From Ochrobactrum sp. RH2CCR150 (GTDB lineage Bacteria; Pseudomonadota; Alphaproteobacteria; Rhizobiales; Rhizobiaceae), in the NCBI GenBank assembly GCA_014138095.1, contig JACGXE010000001.1, forward strand, positions 62,001 through 126,000: 64,000 bases of DNA. The letters are read 5' to 3'. Under the pieces are notes generated by a model. That model had not been told where the DNA came from and searched no databases. It saw only the letters and a program-made list of their open reading frames with translations. Within the stretch, counting starts at the first letter, position 1. Each line of letters begins with the position of its first letter. Shown piece after piece: positions 55,693 through 64,000 of this stretch. Made by a program: the position numbers and the translations under genes.

Positions 55693-56058
55693 ATGGCAAA
55701 CCGAAACAGAACAGTCTTGATAGCTTCCTGTGTACTTGCGCTTGCGGGTTTTGTCGCGACGGCATCCGCCGACACCACGTTGCGCTATGCCGACGCATCG
55801 GGAAATCTGATCATGCAGAAGGCGGATGGCGGCCCCAAGATCATCCGTGTCGGTGCAGCGCACAAAGACCCGACATTGCAGACGCCGCGCCGGATACAGG
55901 GCACGGCAACCATCACCGCTCCGCAAGACAAGGCTGTGGCTTATATCGTCGGGCCTCCGAACAGCAGCTGCGAAAGCGCCGTCGTTCTGCATGGACGCTC
56001 ATTCATGTATGGGCTGGATAAGGGTGAAACGCCGGTTCTGGATCATCCGGGCTGTTGA
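55693..56058 (+). CDS. Small secreted protein, function unknown
   Basis: A 121-residue protein with a signal peptide (about residues 1-26, ending ASA|D). The mature part is about 95 residues with two cysteines (in NSSCES and at the C-terminal HPGC), which may pair. No domain was recognised. Convergent with the diguanylate cyclase gene, its stop lies six bases from that gene's stop. Confidence 0.8.
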   Translation: MANRNRTVLIASCVLALAGFVATASADTTLRYADASGNLIMQKADGGPKIIRVGAAHKDPTLQTPRRIQGTATITAPQDKAVAYIVGPPNSSCESAVVLHGRSFMYGLDKGETPVLDHPGC

Positions 56059-56064
56059 GCCGGA

Positions 56065-57327
56065 TTATCCGCGCGTGCGGGCCGAGCCTGACGGCCGAAA
56101 CTCCACAACATTCTCATCGGAGATAATCGGCGACGCTGCGCGCACGCAATTGCGGCCGCCCTTCTTCGCCTCATACAGCGCGCCGTCAGCCCGCTTGTAG
56201 AGATCGGAAAACATGTCGTCGAACTCCATCTCGGCAACGCCGAAGCTGGCGGTAAAATCGATATCCCCGCTATTGCTTGGAATCTGGATCGTGCCGCATG
56301 CCAGACGCATACCATCGGCACAGCGCGACGCCGACTGAATGGTGTTTCCCGGCAGCAGGACTGCAAACTCCTCTCCGCCCATACGTGCCGCGAAGCCGCC
56401 TCTGGCAACTGCCGTCTTGCGCAGTTCAGCCGCAAAGGCCGCAATGACACGGTCTCCCAGCGCATGGCCGTAATTGTCATTTATCAATTTGAAATAGTCG
56501 ATATCGCAAACCACGAGCGACAAGGCCTGCCGCGACCGCTTCGATTTGTCGATCGCCGCTTCCGCCCGCAATGCAAAACCACGGCGATTGAGCAGCGCTG
56601 AAAGCTCGTCCGTTTCGGACCGAATAGTCATATCGGAAAGCAGTTCCCGCATCAGGCTCAACAGCAACATGAGTCCCGCAGCGACAGACAGACCTGCCCC
56701 AATCGACTGGGCAAAAAGCGCATAGGCCGTATTTACATAATCGTTCGGCTCAGCACCCGCGCCGCCCGACACGGTGGCCAGCAATGGCTTCATCAGAAAA
56801 TGCACAGCACTGAAAGCAAAAAGCACGGCCATCAGCAGATCGACTGCACCGCGCCCGCTGGAACGCAGGATAATCCAGACGGCAAGCGCCAATGCCAGAA
56901 AATAAGGCGTCTGGTAGAGAAACAGGCCCGCCCAAGTGCTGCGGGCAATACCGTAAATGGTGTAGATCATCACCAGCGAAAGGAATACGAGCAGGCCGAG
57001 CGTCTTCCACGGAACCGGAGCGGCATACATGCGCGCCAGACCGATGACGAGGCAGGACAGCGTCATCAAATAGGTCGCGAAAGCGAGCATATAACCGAGA
57101 CGCGGGCTTGGCATGGACGGCATGGCCAGCTCGGTCAGGAAGTAAAGCATTGCAAAGACGAAGCCCATCGCGAAGACGCGCGCAGCCGCATTGCCTCTCG
57201 CATAAACGGCAATGCCGAAAAACGCGAAGGCAAACAGACCGGATACGGTCATGTTGATGATGAGAATGAAATCGGCCCCGCCCATGAATGCCTTTTCCGT
57301 TCGAAGCGCCTTCAAATAAGAAAACAC
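56065..57327 (-). CDS. Membrane-bound diguanylate cyclase (GGDEF domain)
   Basis: A 420-residue inner-membrane protein with about seven helices (about 20-235) followed by a GGDEF domain (about 255-405). The active site reads MGGEEF at 316-321, so cyclic di-GMP synthesis from GTP should be possible. The upstream product-inhibition RxxD motif is missing (RGGF at the expected place). The helical N-terminal part resembles sensory modules but is unassigned. An internal ATG at 57285 with an AAGG site is an alternative start. It is transcribed alone. Confidence 0.9.
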   Translation of the reverse strand: MFSYLKALRTEKAFMGGADFILIINMTVSGLFAFAFFGIAVYARGNAAARVFAMGFVFAMLYFLTELAMPSMPSPRLGYMLAFATYLMTLSCLVIGLARMYAAPVPWKTLGLLVFLSLVMIYTIYGIARSTWAGLFLYQTPYFLALALAVWIILRSSGRGAVDLLMAVLFAFSAVHFLMKPLLATVSGGAGAEPNDYVNTAYALFAQSIGAGLSVAAGLMLLLSLMRELLSDMTIRSETDELSALLNRRGFALRAEAAIDKSKRSRQALSLVVCDIDYFKLINDNYGHALGDRVIAAFAAELRKTAVARGGFAARMGGEEFAVLLPGNTIQSASRCADGMRLACGTIQIPSNSGDIDFTASFGVAEMEFDDMFSDLYKRADGALYEAKKGGRNCVRAASPIISDENVVEFRPSGSARTRG

Positions 57328-57447
57328 TAATCTAACAGCACTTGCATATACATGGAATATGCGAGGAAACCATGAAGAAGCTCATAAGAGCATTGCTGTT
57401 TAAGGCATTCGTTTTCGATATCTCTATTCTAAAAAGTGCATAAAAGA

Positions 57448-57477
57448 AAAAGCCGCCGGATCGCTCCGGCGGCTTTT
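57448..57477 (-). terminator. Terminator of leuC
   Basis: A perfect 13-base stem (57448-57460 with 57465-57477) around TCGC, with an A/T-rich tract on the downstream side of the minus strand. Confidence 0.85.
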
Positions 57478-57499
57478 CCAATTCAGTTCGTCCGGAAAG

Positions 57500-58909
57500 T
57501 TAGTTCCAGTCGCGAATGTCGACGAAGTGACCGGCAATCGCAGCAGCAGCAGCCATGGCTGGCGATACGAGATGGGTGCGGCCCTTGAAGCCCTGACGGC
57601 CTTCGAAGTTACGGTTCGAGGTCGAAGCGCAACGCTCACCCGGCTTCAGGCGGTCGTCATTCATGGCGAGGCACATGGAGCAGCCCGGCTCGCGCCAGTC
57701 AAAACCGGCTTCGATGAAGATCTTGTCGAGGCCTTCGGCTTCCGCCTGTTCCTTCACGAGACCCGAGCCCGGCACGATCATGGCGTTGACGCCATCGGCA
57801 ACCTTTTTGCCAGCGGCCATACGCGCTGCATCGCGCAGATCTTCGATACGGCCATTGGTGCAGGAACCGATGAAGACGCGATCGATCTTGATGTCGGTCA
57901 TCTTGGTGCCCGGCTTCAGACCCATATAGTCGAGCGCACGCCACTTGGATGCACGCTTGGTTTCGTCCTTGATTTCGTCCGGGTTCGGAACGATGTCGGT
58001 GACGAAAACAACGTCTTCCGGCGACGAGCCCCAGGAGACAACCGGCGAAATCTTGGCGGCGTCCAGCTCGACGATCTTGTCGAAATGCGCACCTTCATCC
58101 GAATGCAGCGTCTTCCAGTAGCCGATAGCCTGCTCCAGCGCTTCGCCCTTCGGCGCGCGCGGCTTGTCCTGCACATAGGCGAAGGTCGTTTCGTCCGGAG
58201 CGATCAGACCAGCGCGTGCGCCGCCTTCAATCGACATGTTGCAGACGGTCATGCGACCTTCCATCGACAGCGAGCGAATGGCGCTGCCTGCATATTCGAT
58301 CACGTAGCCGGTGCCGCCCGCGGTACCGATTTCACCGATGATGGCGAGCGTGATGTCCTTGGCGGTGACGCCGGGAGCCAGTTCGCCCTCAACACGCACC
58401 AGCATGTTCTTGGCTTTTTTCTGGATCAGCGTCTGGGTCGCGAGCACATGCTCGACTTCCGACGTACCAATACCATGCGCCAGCGAACCGAATGCGCCAT
58501 GGGTCGAGGTGTGGCTGTCGCCGCAAACAATCGTCATGCCCGGCAGGGTGAAGCCCTGTTCCGGTCCGACGATGTGCACGACGCCCTGACGGCGATCGCG
58601 TTCGGAATAATATTCGACGTTGAAATCGGCAGCATTCTTGGCGAGAGCCTCAACCTGGATGCGGCTTTCTTCGTTCTTGATGCCGTTGACGCGATCTTTC
58701 GAAGTCGGCACGTTGTGATCGACCACAGCCAGCGTCTTCTCGGGATGGCGCACCTGACGGCCAGCCATGCGCAAGCCTTCGAAAGCCTGCGGGCTCGTCA
58801 CTTCGTGCACAAGATGGCGATCAATATAAAGGAGGCAGGTACCATCTTCCTGCTGATCCACTACATGGTCGTCCCAGATCTTGTCATAAAGTGTACGCGG
58901 CGCGCTCAT
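57500..58909 (-). CDS. leuC: 3-isopropylmalate dehydratase large subunit
   Basis: Large subunit of isopropylmalate isomerase in leucine synthesis, working with LeuD encoded elsewhere. The 469-residue length is typical. The three [4Fe-4S] cysteines are in GSCTNGR (about residue 350) and [10 protein letters not shown] (about 409 and 412). The aconitase-family [11 protein letters not shown] is near 131-141. It is downstream of rplS on the same strand but separated by a terminator, so it likely has its own promoter. Confidence 0.97.
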   Translation of the reverse strand: MSAPRTLYDKIWDDHVVDQQEDGTCLLYIDRHLVHEVTSPQAFEGLRMAGRQVRHPEKTLAVVDHNVPTSKDRVNGIKNEESRIQVEALAKNAADFNVEYYSERDRRQGVVHIVGPEQGFTLPGMTIVCGDSHTSTHGAFGSLAHGIGTSEVEHVLATQTLIQKKAKNMLVRVEGELAPGVTAKDITLAIIGEIGTAGGTGYVIEYAGSAIRSLSMEGRMTVCNMSIEGGARAGLIAPDETTFAYVQDKPRAPKGEALEQAIGYWKTLHSDEGAHFDKIVELDAAKISPVVSWGSSPEDVVFVTDIVPNPDEIKDETKRASKWRALDYMGLKPGTKMTDIKIDRVFIGSCTNGRIEDLRDAARMAAGKKVADGVNAMIVPGSGLVKEQAEAEGLDKIFIEAGFDWREPGCSMCLAMNDDRLKPGERCASTSNRNFEGRQGFKGRTHLVSPAMAAAAAIAGHFVDIRDWN

Positions 58910-59071
58910 TGCGAGAGTTCCTTTGAACGGTTCTTAATTTGGCTGTCATATGCACCTGCCGTCGCGTTTCGTCAAGAAACTGAAACCGCAACAGGGTGTC
59001 GCAGTAACAATCTTGCGCAAAGCGGGCAGAATTATGCCTGATATTATGTGTCGCGGTGCATTTGGCAAATA

Positions 59072-59098
59072 AAAAAGGCGGCCACAGGCCGCCTTTTT
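59072..59098 (-). terminator. Terminator of rplS
   Basis: A 12-base stem (AAAAAGGCGGCC with GGCCGCCTTTTT) around ACA, 20 bases after the rplS stop, with a run of six T on the minus strand. Confidence 0.88.
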
Positions 59099-59118
59099 CA
59101 AAGATCTCTGGCTGAAAC

Positions 59119-59556
59119 TTATTCAGCAGCGGTCTTGGCAGCTTCGGCCTTGGCAGCGGCAGCCTTGTCAGCTTCGCGCTCAGCCTTGGTGCGGTTGTCT
59201 TTCTTTTCAGAAATACGGGCAGCCTTACCGGTGAGGCCACGCAGGTAGTAAAGCTTGGCGCGACGGACCTTACCGCGGCGAACCAGCTCAACGCCTTCAA
59301 CGATCGGCGAGTAAACCGGGAATACGCGCTCTACGCCTTCGCCGTACGAAATCTTGCGAACGGTGAAGTTTTCGTTGAGGCCAGCGCCCGAACGAGCGAT
59401 ACAAACGCCTTCATAGGCCTGCACACGGGTACGCGTACCTTCGGTAACGCGAACCTGAACGCGAACCGTGTCGCCCGGCTGGAATTCTGGAAGCTTGCGC
59501 TTTTCTTCGATCTTTGCTGCCTGTTCGGCTTCAAGCTGACGAATGATGTCGGTCAT
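59119..59556 (-). CDS. rplS: 50S ribosomal protein L19
   Basis: Ribosomal large-subunit protein at the interface with the small subunit. The 145-residue product begins [12 protein letters not shown] and contains [18 protein letters not shown] and [13 protein letters not shown], characteristic of L19. A lysine/alanine-rich tail of about 30 residues extends the usual 115-residue core, as in other Hyphomicrobiales. An AGGAG site precedes the ATG. It is split from trmD/rimM by an oppositely oriented permease gene and a DUF4260 gene. Confidence 0.97.
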   Translation of the reverse strand: MTDIIRQLEAEQAAKIEEKRKLPEFQPGDTVRVQVRVTEGTRTRVQAYEGVCIARSGAGLNENFTVRKISYGEGVERVFPVYSPIVEGVELVRRGKVRRAKLYYLRGLTGKAARISEKKDNRTKAEREADKAAAAKAEAAKTAAE

Positions 59557-59886
59557 CGTCTGACTCCTTCTATGTTCTTTTCAAACAGTCAGAGCGCTCT
59601 GCACTTGCCGCCAAGCAATCCTTGGCCTTGCGGCTATGCCTTCAAAATCAGGCAGGAGCGGTACACCATTTATTGGTTTACGGACGTCTCGGGCTTGGCC
59701 CGAACGAGGTACTGCAATGTCGGGTTTTCCCGAACAGACGCGCCAATACAGCATTGCGAGGGATTTGTCACGCCCTGTCAGAATTTTTAATAGCCAGCCG
59801 CAACCGACTATGTCAGAAATATTGCAAGAAATAACGGCTTAGCATTCAATAAGTCTAATAAAGCATAAAGCTAAAATGGGGACAAT
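59557..59886. other. Divergent intergenic region between rplS and the NCS1 permease gene
   Basis: About 330 bases with no credible gene. It holds the promoters for rplS (minus) and the permease (plus). A short hairpin TCGGGC/GCCCGA lies around 59688-59702; its role is unclear. Confidence 0.45.
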
Positions 59887-61347
59887 ATGACTATCAAACA
59901 ACCGTCGCCCTCATTGTATAATGAGGATTTGGCGCCTGCAGTCGAACGCAAATGGGGCGCTTTCAGTATTTTCAACGTCTGGACATCGGACGTTCATAGT
60001 CTTTGGGGCTATTATCTTGCCGCGAGTCTTTTTCTGCTTTGTGGCAGCTTTCTGAACTTCGTCATCGCCATCGGTCTCGGCTCACTGGTCATCTTCTTTC
60101 TGATGAGCCTTGTCGGCAATGCGGGCGTACGGACAGGCGTGCCGTTTCCGGTGTTGGCGCGCGCATCCTTCGGCACATTCGGCGCGAATTTTCCAGCGCT
60201 TGTGCGCGGCGTTGTCGCCTGTTTCTGGTATGGCGCGCAGACAGCAGCAGCTTCAGGCGCTCTCGTTGCGCTGCTGATCCGCAATGACAGCATGCTGGCC
60301 TTCCACCAGAACAGCCATCTGCTCGGCCATTCGACCTTGGAAGTCATCTGCTACGTGCTGGTCTGGGCGGCGCAGCTGCTGATCATCCAGCGCGGCATGG
60401 AAACGGTGCGCCGCTTTCAGGATTGGGCTGGTCCGGCTGTCTGGATCATGATGCTCATTCTTGCCGTCTATCTGGTCATCAAGGCCGGTACATTCTCTTT
60501 CGGCAGTGAAATCCCGCGCGACATCCTGCTGGAGAAAACCAGAGACGCTGGCGTGTCCGGCGAGCCGGGTTCCATCGCAGCGCTGGCAGCCGTCGCCGCT
60601 ACCTGGATCACCTATTTCGCAGCGCTCTATCTCAATTTCTGCGACTTCTCACGCTATGCCAAGGATGAAGCGGCGCTGCGGCGCGGCAATCTTTGGGGCC
60701 TTCCGGTCAATCTGCTGGCCTTCTGCCTCGTTGCCGGCGTCACAACCACAGCCGCTTTCACCGTTTATGGCGAAGTGCTGCTGCATCCCGACCAGATTTC
60801 GGCCAAGTTCGACAGCTGGTTCCTCGCATTGCTGGCCGCGCTGACATTCACCGTCGCAACGCTCGGCATCAATGTGGTGGCAAACTTCGTTTCCGCCGCC
60901 TTCGATTTCTCGAATACATTTCCGCAAAAGGTTTCCTTCAAGCGCGGCGGCGTCGTTGCGGCGCTGATCGCGCTGATCCTCTATCCGTTCGCACCATGGG
61001 AAACCGGCGCTGCGCATTTCGTCAATTTCCTGGGCTCCACCATGGGGCCGATCTTCGGGATCATGATGGTCGACTATTATCTGCTCCGTCGCGGACAGCT
61101 GAATGTCGCCGATCTTTATCAGGAGAATGGTGAGTTCCGCTTCCAGAACGGCTGGCACGTCAAGGCTTTCATCGCCTTTGCGATTGGTGCTCTATTCTCG
61201 TCTGTCCTGCCGATGGCCACCAATCTTCTCCCGGACTGGTGGGGAACCTATGGCTGGTTCTTCGGGGTCGGCATTGGCGGCGGCGTCTATTTCATACTCC
61301 GCAGGCCGGAAGCGCAGGCTCACGTATCCGCAAAACAACATGCCTGA
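59887..61347 (+). CDS. NCS1 family nucleobase/allantoin-type permease
   Basis: A 486-residue inner-membrane permease of the purine-cytosine/allantoin NCS1 family with about twelve helices. The early segment FSIFNVWTSDVHSLWGYYLA matches helix 1 of the hydantoin/allantoin/uracil branch, and GVPFPVLARASFGTFGANFP the helix 3 region (20 residues each). The substrate could be allantoin, uracil, hydantoin or a related ring. Orientation opposite to its neighbours and its position between rplS and trmD suggest insertion into the rimM-trmD-rplS group. A shared terminator follows. Confidence 0.9.
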   Translation: MTIKQPSPSLYNEDLAPAVERKWGAFSIFNVWTSDVHSLWGYYLAASLFLLCGSFLNFVIAIGLGSLVIFFLMSLVGNAGVRTGVPFPVLARASFGTFGANFPALVRGVVACFWYGAQTAAASGALVALLIRNDSMLAFHQNSHLLGHSTLEVICYVLVWAAQLLIIQRGMETVRRFQDWAGPAVWIMMLILAVYLVIKAGTFSFGSEIPRDILLEKTRDAGVSGEPGSIAALAAVAATWITYFAALYLNFCDFSRYAKDEAALRRGNLWGLPVNLLAFCLVAGVTTTAAFTVYGEVLLHPDQISAKFDSWFLALLAALTFTVATLGINVVANFVSAAFDFSNTFPQKVSFKRGGVVAALIALILYPFAPWETGAAHFVNFLGSTMGPIFGIMMVDYYLLRRGQLNVADLYQENGEFRFQNGWHVKAFIAFAIGALFSSVLPMATNLLPDWWGTYGWFFGVGIGGGVYFILRRPEAQAHVSAKQHA

Positions 61348-61351
61348 AACA

Positions 61352-61379
61352 AAAATGCCCGGTGAAAACCGGGCATTTT
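61352..61379. terminator. Bidirectional terminator after the NCS1 permease
   Basis: AAAATGCCCGGT (61352-61363), GAAA loop and ACCGGGCATTTT (61368-61379), between convergent genes. Confidence 0.88.
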
Positions 61380-61382
61380 CAT

Positions 61383-61733
61383 CTATTTGCCGATACGGCC
61401 AAGATGCGTATCCTGAAAGCCTGATCCATATTTGAGACCGAAGCCCAGCGCCCGGTCCACACCGATATGCACGGCCCATATCAACGCCATGGCGATGCAG
61501 ACTTGCCAGTTCATCGCCCAGCCAAAAACAGCCAGCAGAACCACGCCAATCCAGCTATGGGCGATATTATAGACCACCGCACCGGTGCGCGGTCCCTTCA
61601 TATAGGCAAAGAACGACAAATCCGGCGCCAGAACCAGTATGGCAAAAAGCCACCAGCTTGCTCCACTCACCCAATAGGCTCCGAGCGCCAGAAGCGCGAG
61701 GGACAGGCTTTCCAGACGCTGGATCAGATTCAT
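61383..61733 (-). CDS. DUF4260 family membrane protein
   Basis: A 116-residue hydrophobic protein with about four membrane helices and the family segments [19 protein letters not shown] and [21 protein letters not shown]4260 proteins are uncharacterised. The ATG at 61733 overlaps the trmD stop by four bases, so it is coupled to trmD; the frame extends upstream inside trmD, which is not used. Confidence 0.87.
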   Translation of the reverse strand: MNLIQRLESLSLALLALGAYWVSGASWWLFAILVLAPDLSFFAYMKGPRTGAVVYNIAHSWIGVVLLAVFGWAMNWQVCIAMALIWAVHIGVDRALGFGLKYGSGFQDTHLGRIGK

Positions 61734-62470
61734 TTGCGTTTTGTCTCCTGATAGGAATCCCAGAGATCGGGGCGGCGTTCGCGGGTGATCCGCTCGGCCT
61801 GCGCATGCCGCCACTTGTCGATGGCGCCATGATTGCCGGATGTCAGAACATCGGGGATAGACCTGTCTTCCCAAACCTGCGGGCGCGTATAATGCGGATG
61901 TTCGAGCAGCCCGGTCTCGAAACTCTCCGTTTCGCCCGATTGCTGATTGCCCATCACACCCGGCAACAAGCGCACCACGGCATCAAGCAGCACGATGGCC
62001 GCCGTCTCTCCGCCGGAGAGAATATAATCGCCGATCGAGACTTCCTCGAGTTGGCGCGCTTCAATCACGCGCTCATCCACACCTTCGAAGCGACCGCACA
62101 GAATGATCGCGCCCGGCCCGGCGGCAAGCTCGCGCACGCGCTTTTGCGTCAGCGGTGCACCGCGCGGGGTCATCAGCAGCATCGGGCGATCATCGGCAAC
62201 AGAATCGAGCGCCCGCGCAATCACATCGGGCTTCATCACCATGCCCGCGCCACCGCCCGACGGCGTGTCATCGACCATGCGATGCCTGCCTTCAGCAAAA
62301 TCGCGGATCTGCACCGTGTCGAGCTGCCATTTCGCCTCGGCAAGCGCCTTGCCAGCCAGTGAAACGCCAAGCGGCCCCGGAAACATTTCCGGATAGAGCG
62401 TCAGCACCGAAGCATGGAAAAACCCTGCTTCGTGGTCTGCCGGGCCCTGTTCCGAAGATTCGTCGGTCAT
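61730..62470 (-). CDS. trmD: tRNA (guanine-N1-)-methyltransferase TrmD
   Basis: SPOUT-class enzyme methylating G37 of tRNAs, which prevents frameshifting. The 246-residue protein has the SAM-binding trefoil-knot motifs [12 protein letters not shown] (about 121-132) and [11 protein letters not shown] (about 144-154), and the [12 protein letters not shown] segment near 71-82. It overlaps rimM by four bases and is followed by a coupled DUF4260 gene. Confidence 0.97.
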   Translation of the reverse strand: MTDESSEQGPADHEAGFFHASVLTLYPEMFPGPLGVSLAGKALAEAKWQLDTVQIRDFAEGRHRMVDDTPSGGGAGMVMKPDVIARALDSVADDRPMLLMTPRGAPLTQKRVRELAAGPGAIILCGRFEGVDERVIEARQLEEVSIGDYILSGGETAAIVLLDAVVRLLPGVMGNQQSGETESFETGLLEHPHYTRPQVWEDRSIPDVLTSGNHGAIDKWRHAQAERITRERRPDLWDSYQETKRK

Positions 62471-63045
62471 GACTTCTTCGGTCGCTTCTTCTGTTGATGA
62501 CCACCCTTCAGCGGATTGTCGCTTTCATCGGGGATCAGGCCTGCCGCGAACGGCTCCACCAGCAGAGTGCCTTTTTCGAAATCGATTTCCGGCACAGCCG
62601 CTTCGGTAAACGGAATGAGCATCGGGCGCTTGCCCTTTTCGCTCAGCTCGATGATATCACCGCCGCCGAAATCGAACACCGCGCTGACAACGCCATAGCT
62701 TTTACCCTCGGCATCCATTGCCGCAAGCCCGATCAGGTCAGTCTGGAAGAACTCGTCGTCGTCCAGATCGTCATCCGACAATTGCGCACGGTCGATGTAA
62801 AGCGCTGTACCGTTGAGCGCCTCGGCGGCGTTGCGGTCGTTGACGCCCTTGAAGCGTACAATCACAACCGTCTTCGCGGCTCGCGCTTCAAGAACTTCAT
62901 AGCCCTTGCCCTGCTCGTCATAGAGCAGGCCATAATCGCCAATTGAAAGTGGATCTTCGGTGAATGTCTTGATTCTGACTTCGCCACGGATGCCGTGGGC
63001 GGCACCGACGACGGCGAGCTGAATCGGATTTTCTGGACGTGGCAT
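62467..63045 (-). CDS. rimM: 16S rRNA processing protein RimM
   Basis: Ribosome maturation factor for the 30S head, binding S19. The 192-residue protein shows the RimM N-terminal domain ([20 protein letters not shown], 20 residues, about 12-31) and the PRC-barrel ([18 protein letters not shown] through [13 protein letters not shown]). A Lys/Arg-rich tail follows. The ATG at 63045 has an AGGGG site. It is the first gene of the visible rimM-trmD-DUF4260 unit, divergent from xerC. Confidence 0.95.
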   Translation of the reverse strand: MPRPENPIQLAVVGAAHGIRGEVRIKTFTEDPLSIGDYGLLYDEQGKGYEVLEARAAKTVVIVRFKGVNDRNAAEALNGTALYIDRAQLSDDDLDDDEFFQTDLIGLAAMDAEGKSYGVVSAVFDFGGGDIIELSEKGKRPMLIPFTEAAVPEIDFEKGTLLVEPFAAGLIPDESDNPLKGGHQQKKRPKKS

Positions 63046-63255
63046 GGTTGCCCCTGATCTGGATTCGGGCACATCGCCCCGACAGTGAGGCCGATATGCG
63101 CTGCTGATTAGCTTTATCGCTTAGCGAATTAACACCGAAACGCCAAGAAAAATGCACTGTTTCAGCAAAGTCGCCCATGGAAACCGCAAAGGCAACCAGC
63201 CGGTAACCTCTCCCTGACAAACTGTCAGCCGAAACTTCAACCGGTAGATTTCAAG

Positions 63256-64000
63256 ATGGCGATGAATGGCGAATTCCTGATTCCCGCCCGTGCAGACCTT
63301 GCGGCTGCCCGCGAGGAATGGCTGAAGACATTGAAGGATACGCGCCGTCTTTCTGAAAATACCGTCGAAGCCTATGAGCGCGACTCGCGGCAATTTCTCA
63401 ATTTTCTCACCGGACATCTGGGTGAACCGCCCTCACTGAAAGATGTCAGCAGCCTGCGCGTTGCCGATCTGCGCTCGTTCCTCGCCAGCCGCCGCAATGA
63501 TGGTGCGGGCGCTCGAACCCTTGGGCGCGGTCTGGCCGGTATACGGTCCCTGCTGCGCTATCTGGAAAAGCGCGGTCTGGCCAATGCCGCAGGCGCGAGC
63601 GCCATGCGCGCACCGCGCCAGCCGAAATCACTGCCGAAACCGTTGACTGCCGATGACGCTCGCCGTGTGGTCGCTGCCGATGGCCAGATGGCCGAGGAAC
63701 CGTGGATCGCGGCGCGCAACGCCGCCGTGCTGACCTTGCTCTATGGTTGCGGCCTGCGCATTTCCGAGGCTCTTGGCCTCAAAGGCGATGCGCTCTCCGA
63801 CAGTTCAGCCCTTTCGATCACCATAACCGGCAAGGGCAACAAGTCCCGGCTCGTGCCCCTGCTGCCAATCATCCACCGCGCCGTGGCGCAATATCGTGCG
63901 CTCTGCCCCTATGATCTCTCTGCCGACAAGCCGCTGTTTCGCGGCGCGAAAGGCGGCGAGCTTCATGCCGCCATCATCCAGCGCGAAATGCAGAAATTGC
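63256..64000 (+). CDS. xerC: Tyrosine recombinase XerC (3' end beyond the window)
   Basis: The first 248 codons of a tyrosine recombinase. The SAM-like core-binding domain (about 15-105: RLSENTVEAYERDSRQFLNF, 20 residues, and ARTLGRGLAGIRSLLRYLE) precedes the catalytic domain with the first active-site arginine in GCGLRISEALGL (about residue 172) and the lysine in GKGNKSRLVP (about 198). The HxxR and tyrosine lie past the edge. The pattern is chromosomal XerC, the partner of FtsK at dif. Two in-frame ATGs (63256, 63262) are possible starts. Confidence 0.92.
   Translation, partial: MAMNGEFLIPARADLAAAREEWLKTLKDTRRLSENTVEAYERDSRQFLNFLTGHLGEPPSLKDVSSLRVADLRSFLASRRNDGAGARTLGRGLAGIRSLLRYLEKRGLANAAGASAMRAPRQPKSLPKPLTADDARRVVAADGQMAEEPWIAARNAAVLTLLYGCGLRISEALGLKGDALSDSSALSITITGKGNKSRLVPLLPIIHRAVAQYRALCPYDLSADKPLFRGAKGGELHAAIIQREMQKL

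Noticed and set aside
57527..59041. 504-codon plus-strand frame opposite leuC
   Set aside because: Antisense shadow of leuC with atypical composition.
1..64000. tRNA or rRNA genes
   Set aside because: No cloverleaf with intact TTC-loop and acceptor pairing, and no rRNA segment, was recognised in the intergenic regions by eye; a tRNA search program would be decisive.

Overview
The window is a piece of an alphaproteobacterial chromosome, most likely from the Brucella/Ochrobactrum group (order Hyphomicrobiales). This rests on the gene families and their arrangement: ftsEX next to a YdcF protein and PlsC, hemC-hemD-Mic60-like-hemY, an AqpX-type aquaporin, sdhCDAB in that order, and rimM-trmD with rplS and leuC nearby. 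It also rests on the moderately GC-rich codon use and on two copies of a short palindromic repeat of the kind scattered through these genomes. Species cannot be fixed from the sequence alone. No rRNA, tRNA, CRISPR array, prophage or intact insertion sequence was seen.

Layout. 0.3-5.8 kb: YggT, inorganic pyrophosphatase, a PlsC acyltransferase, a YdcF protein, the divisome pair FtsEX and a one-TM protein. 5.8-9.1 kb: a small lipoprotein, aquaporin, an MFS exporter and a TerB protein. 9.3-14.1 kb: a minus-strand heme operon that also encodes a mitofilin/Mic60-like membrane protein. 14.2-17.7 kb: a plus-strand operon tsaD-gpsA-YciI-EVE-methyltransferase. 17.7-23.8 kb: a DMT exporter divergent from a MocR regulator, a xanthine/uracil-type permease with a structured leader, an L,D-transpeptidase, an OmpR-type response regulator and a DNA-binding-less cyclic-nucleotide protein.

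24.3-39.7 kb is the accessory part. It holds a 2005-residue glycine-rich classical autotransporter, a gene interrupted at a run of nine C, a 2035-residue protein of tandem Ig-like modules without a visible signal peptide, and a LuxR-type regulator without a LuxI partner. Intergenic DNA here is long and AT-rich. This is the best candidate for an undescribed surface or contact system, and the C tract suggests possible on/off switching by slipped-strand mispairing, although an indel error cannot be excluded.

39.9-64 kb returns to core functions: an ABC-F ATPase, exonuclease III, LolA, FtsK, AmtB behind a good sigma-54 promoter match, TesB, a UbiH-type monooxygenase, OsmC, a VOC protein, succinate dehydrogenase, a GNAT enzyme, a diguanylate cyclase, LeuC, RplS, an NCS1 permease, a DUF4260 protein, TrmD, RimM and the start of XerC, which runs off the window. 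A degenerate second copy of the sdhB 3' end lies just beyond sdhB.
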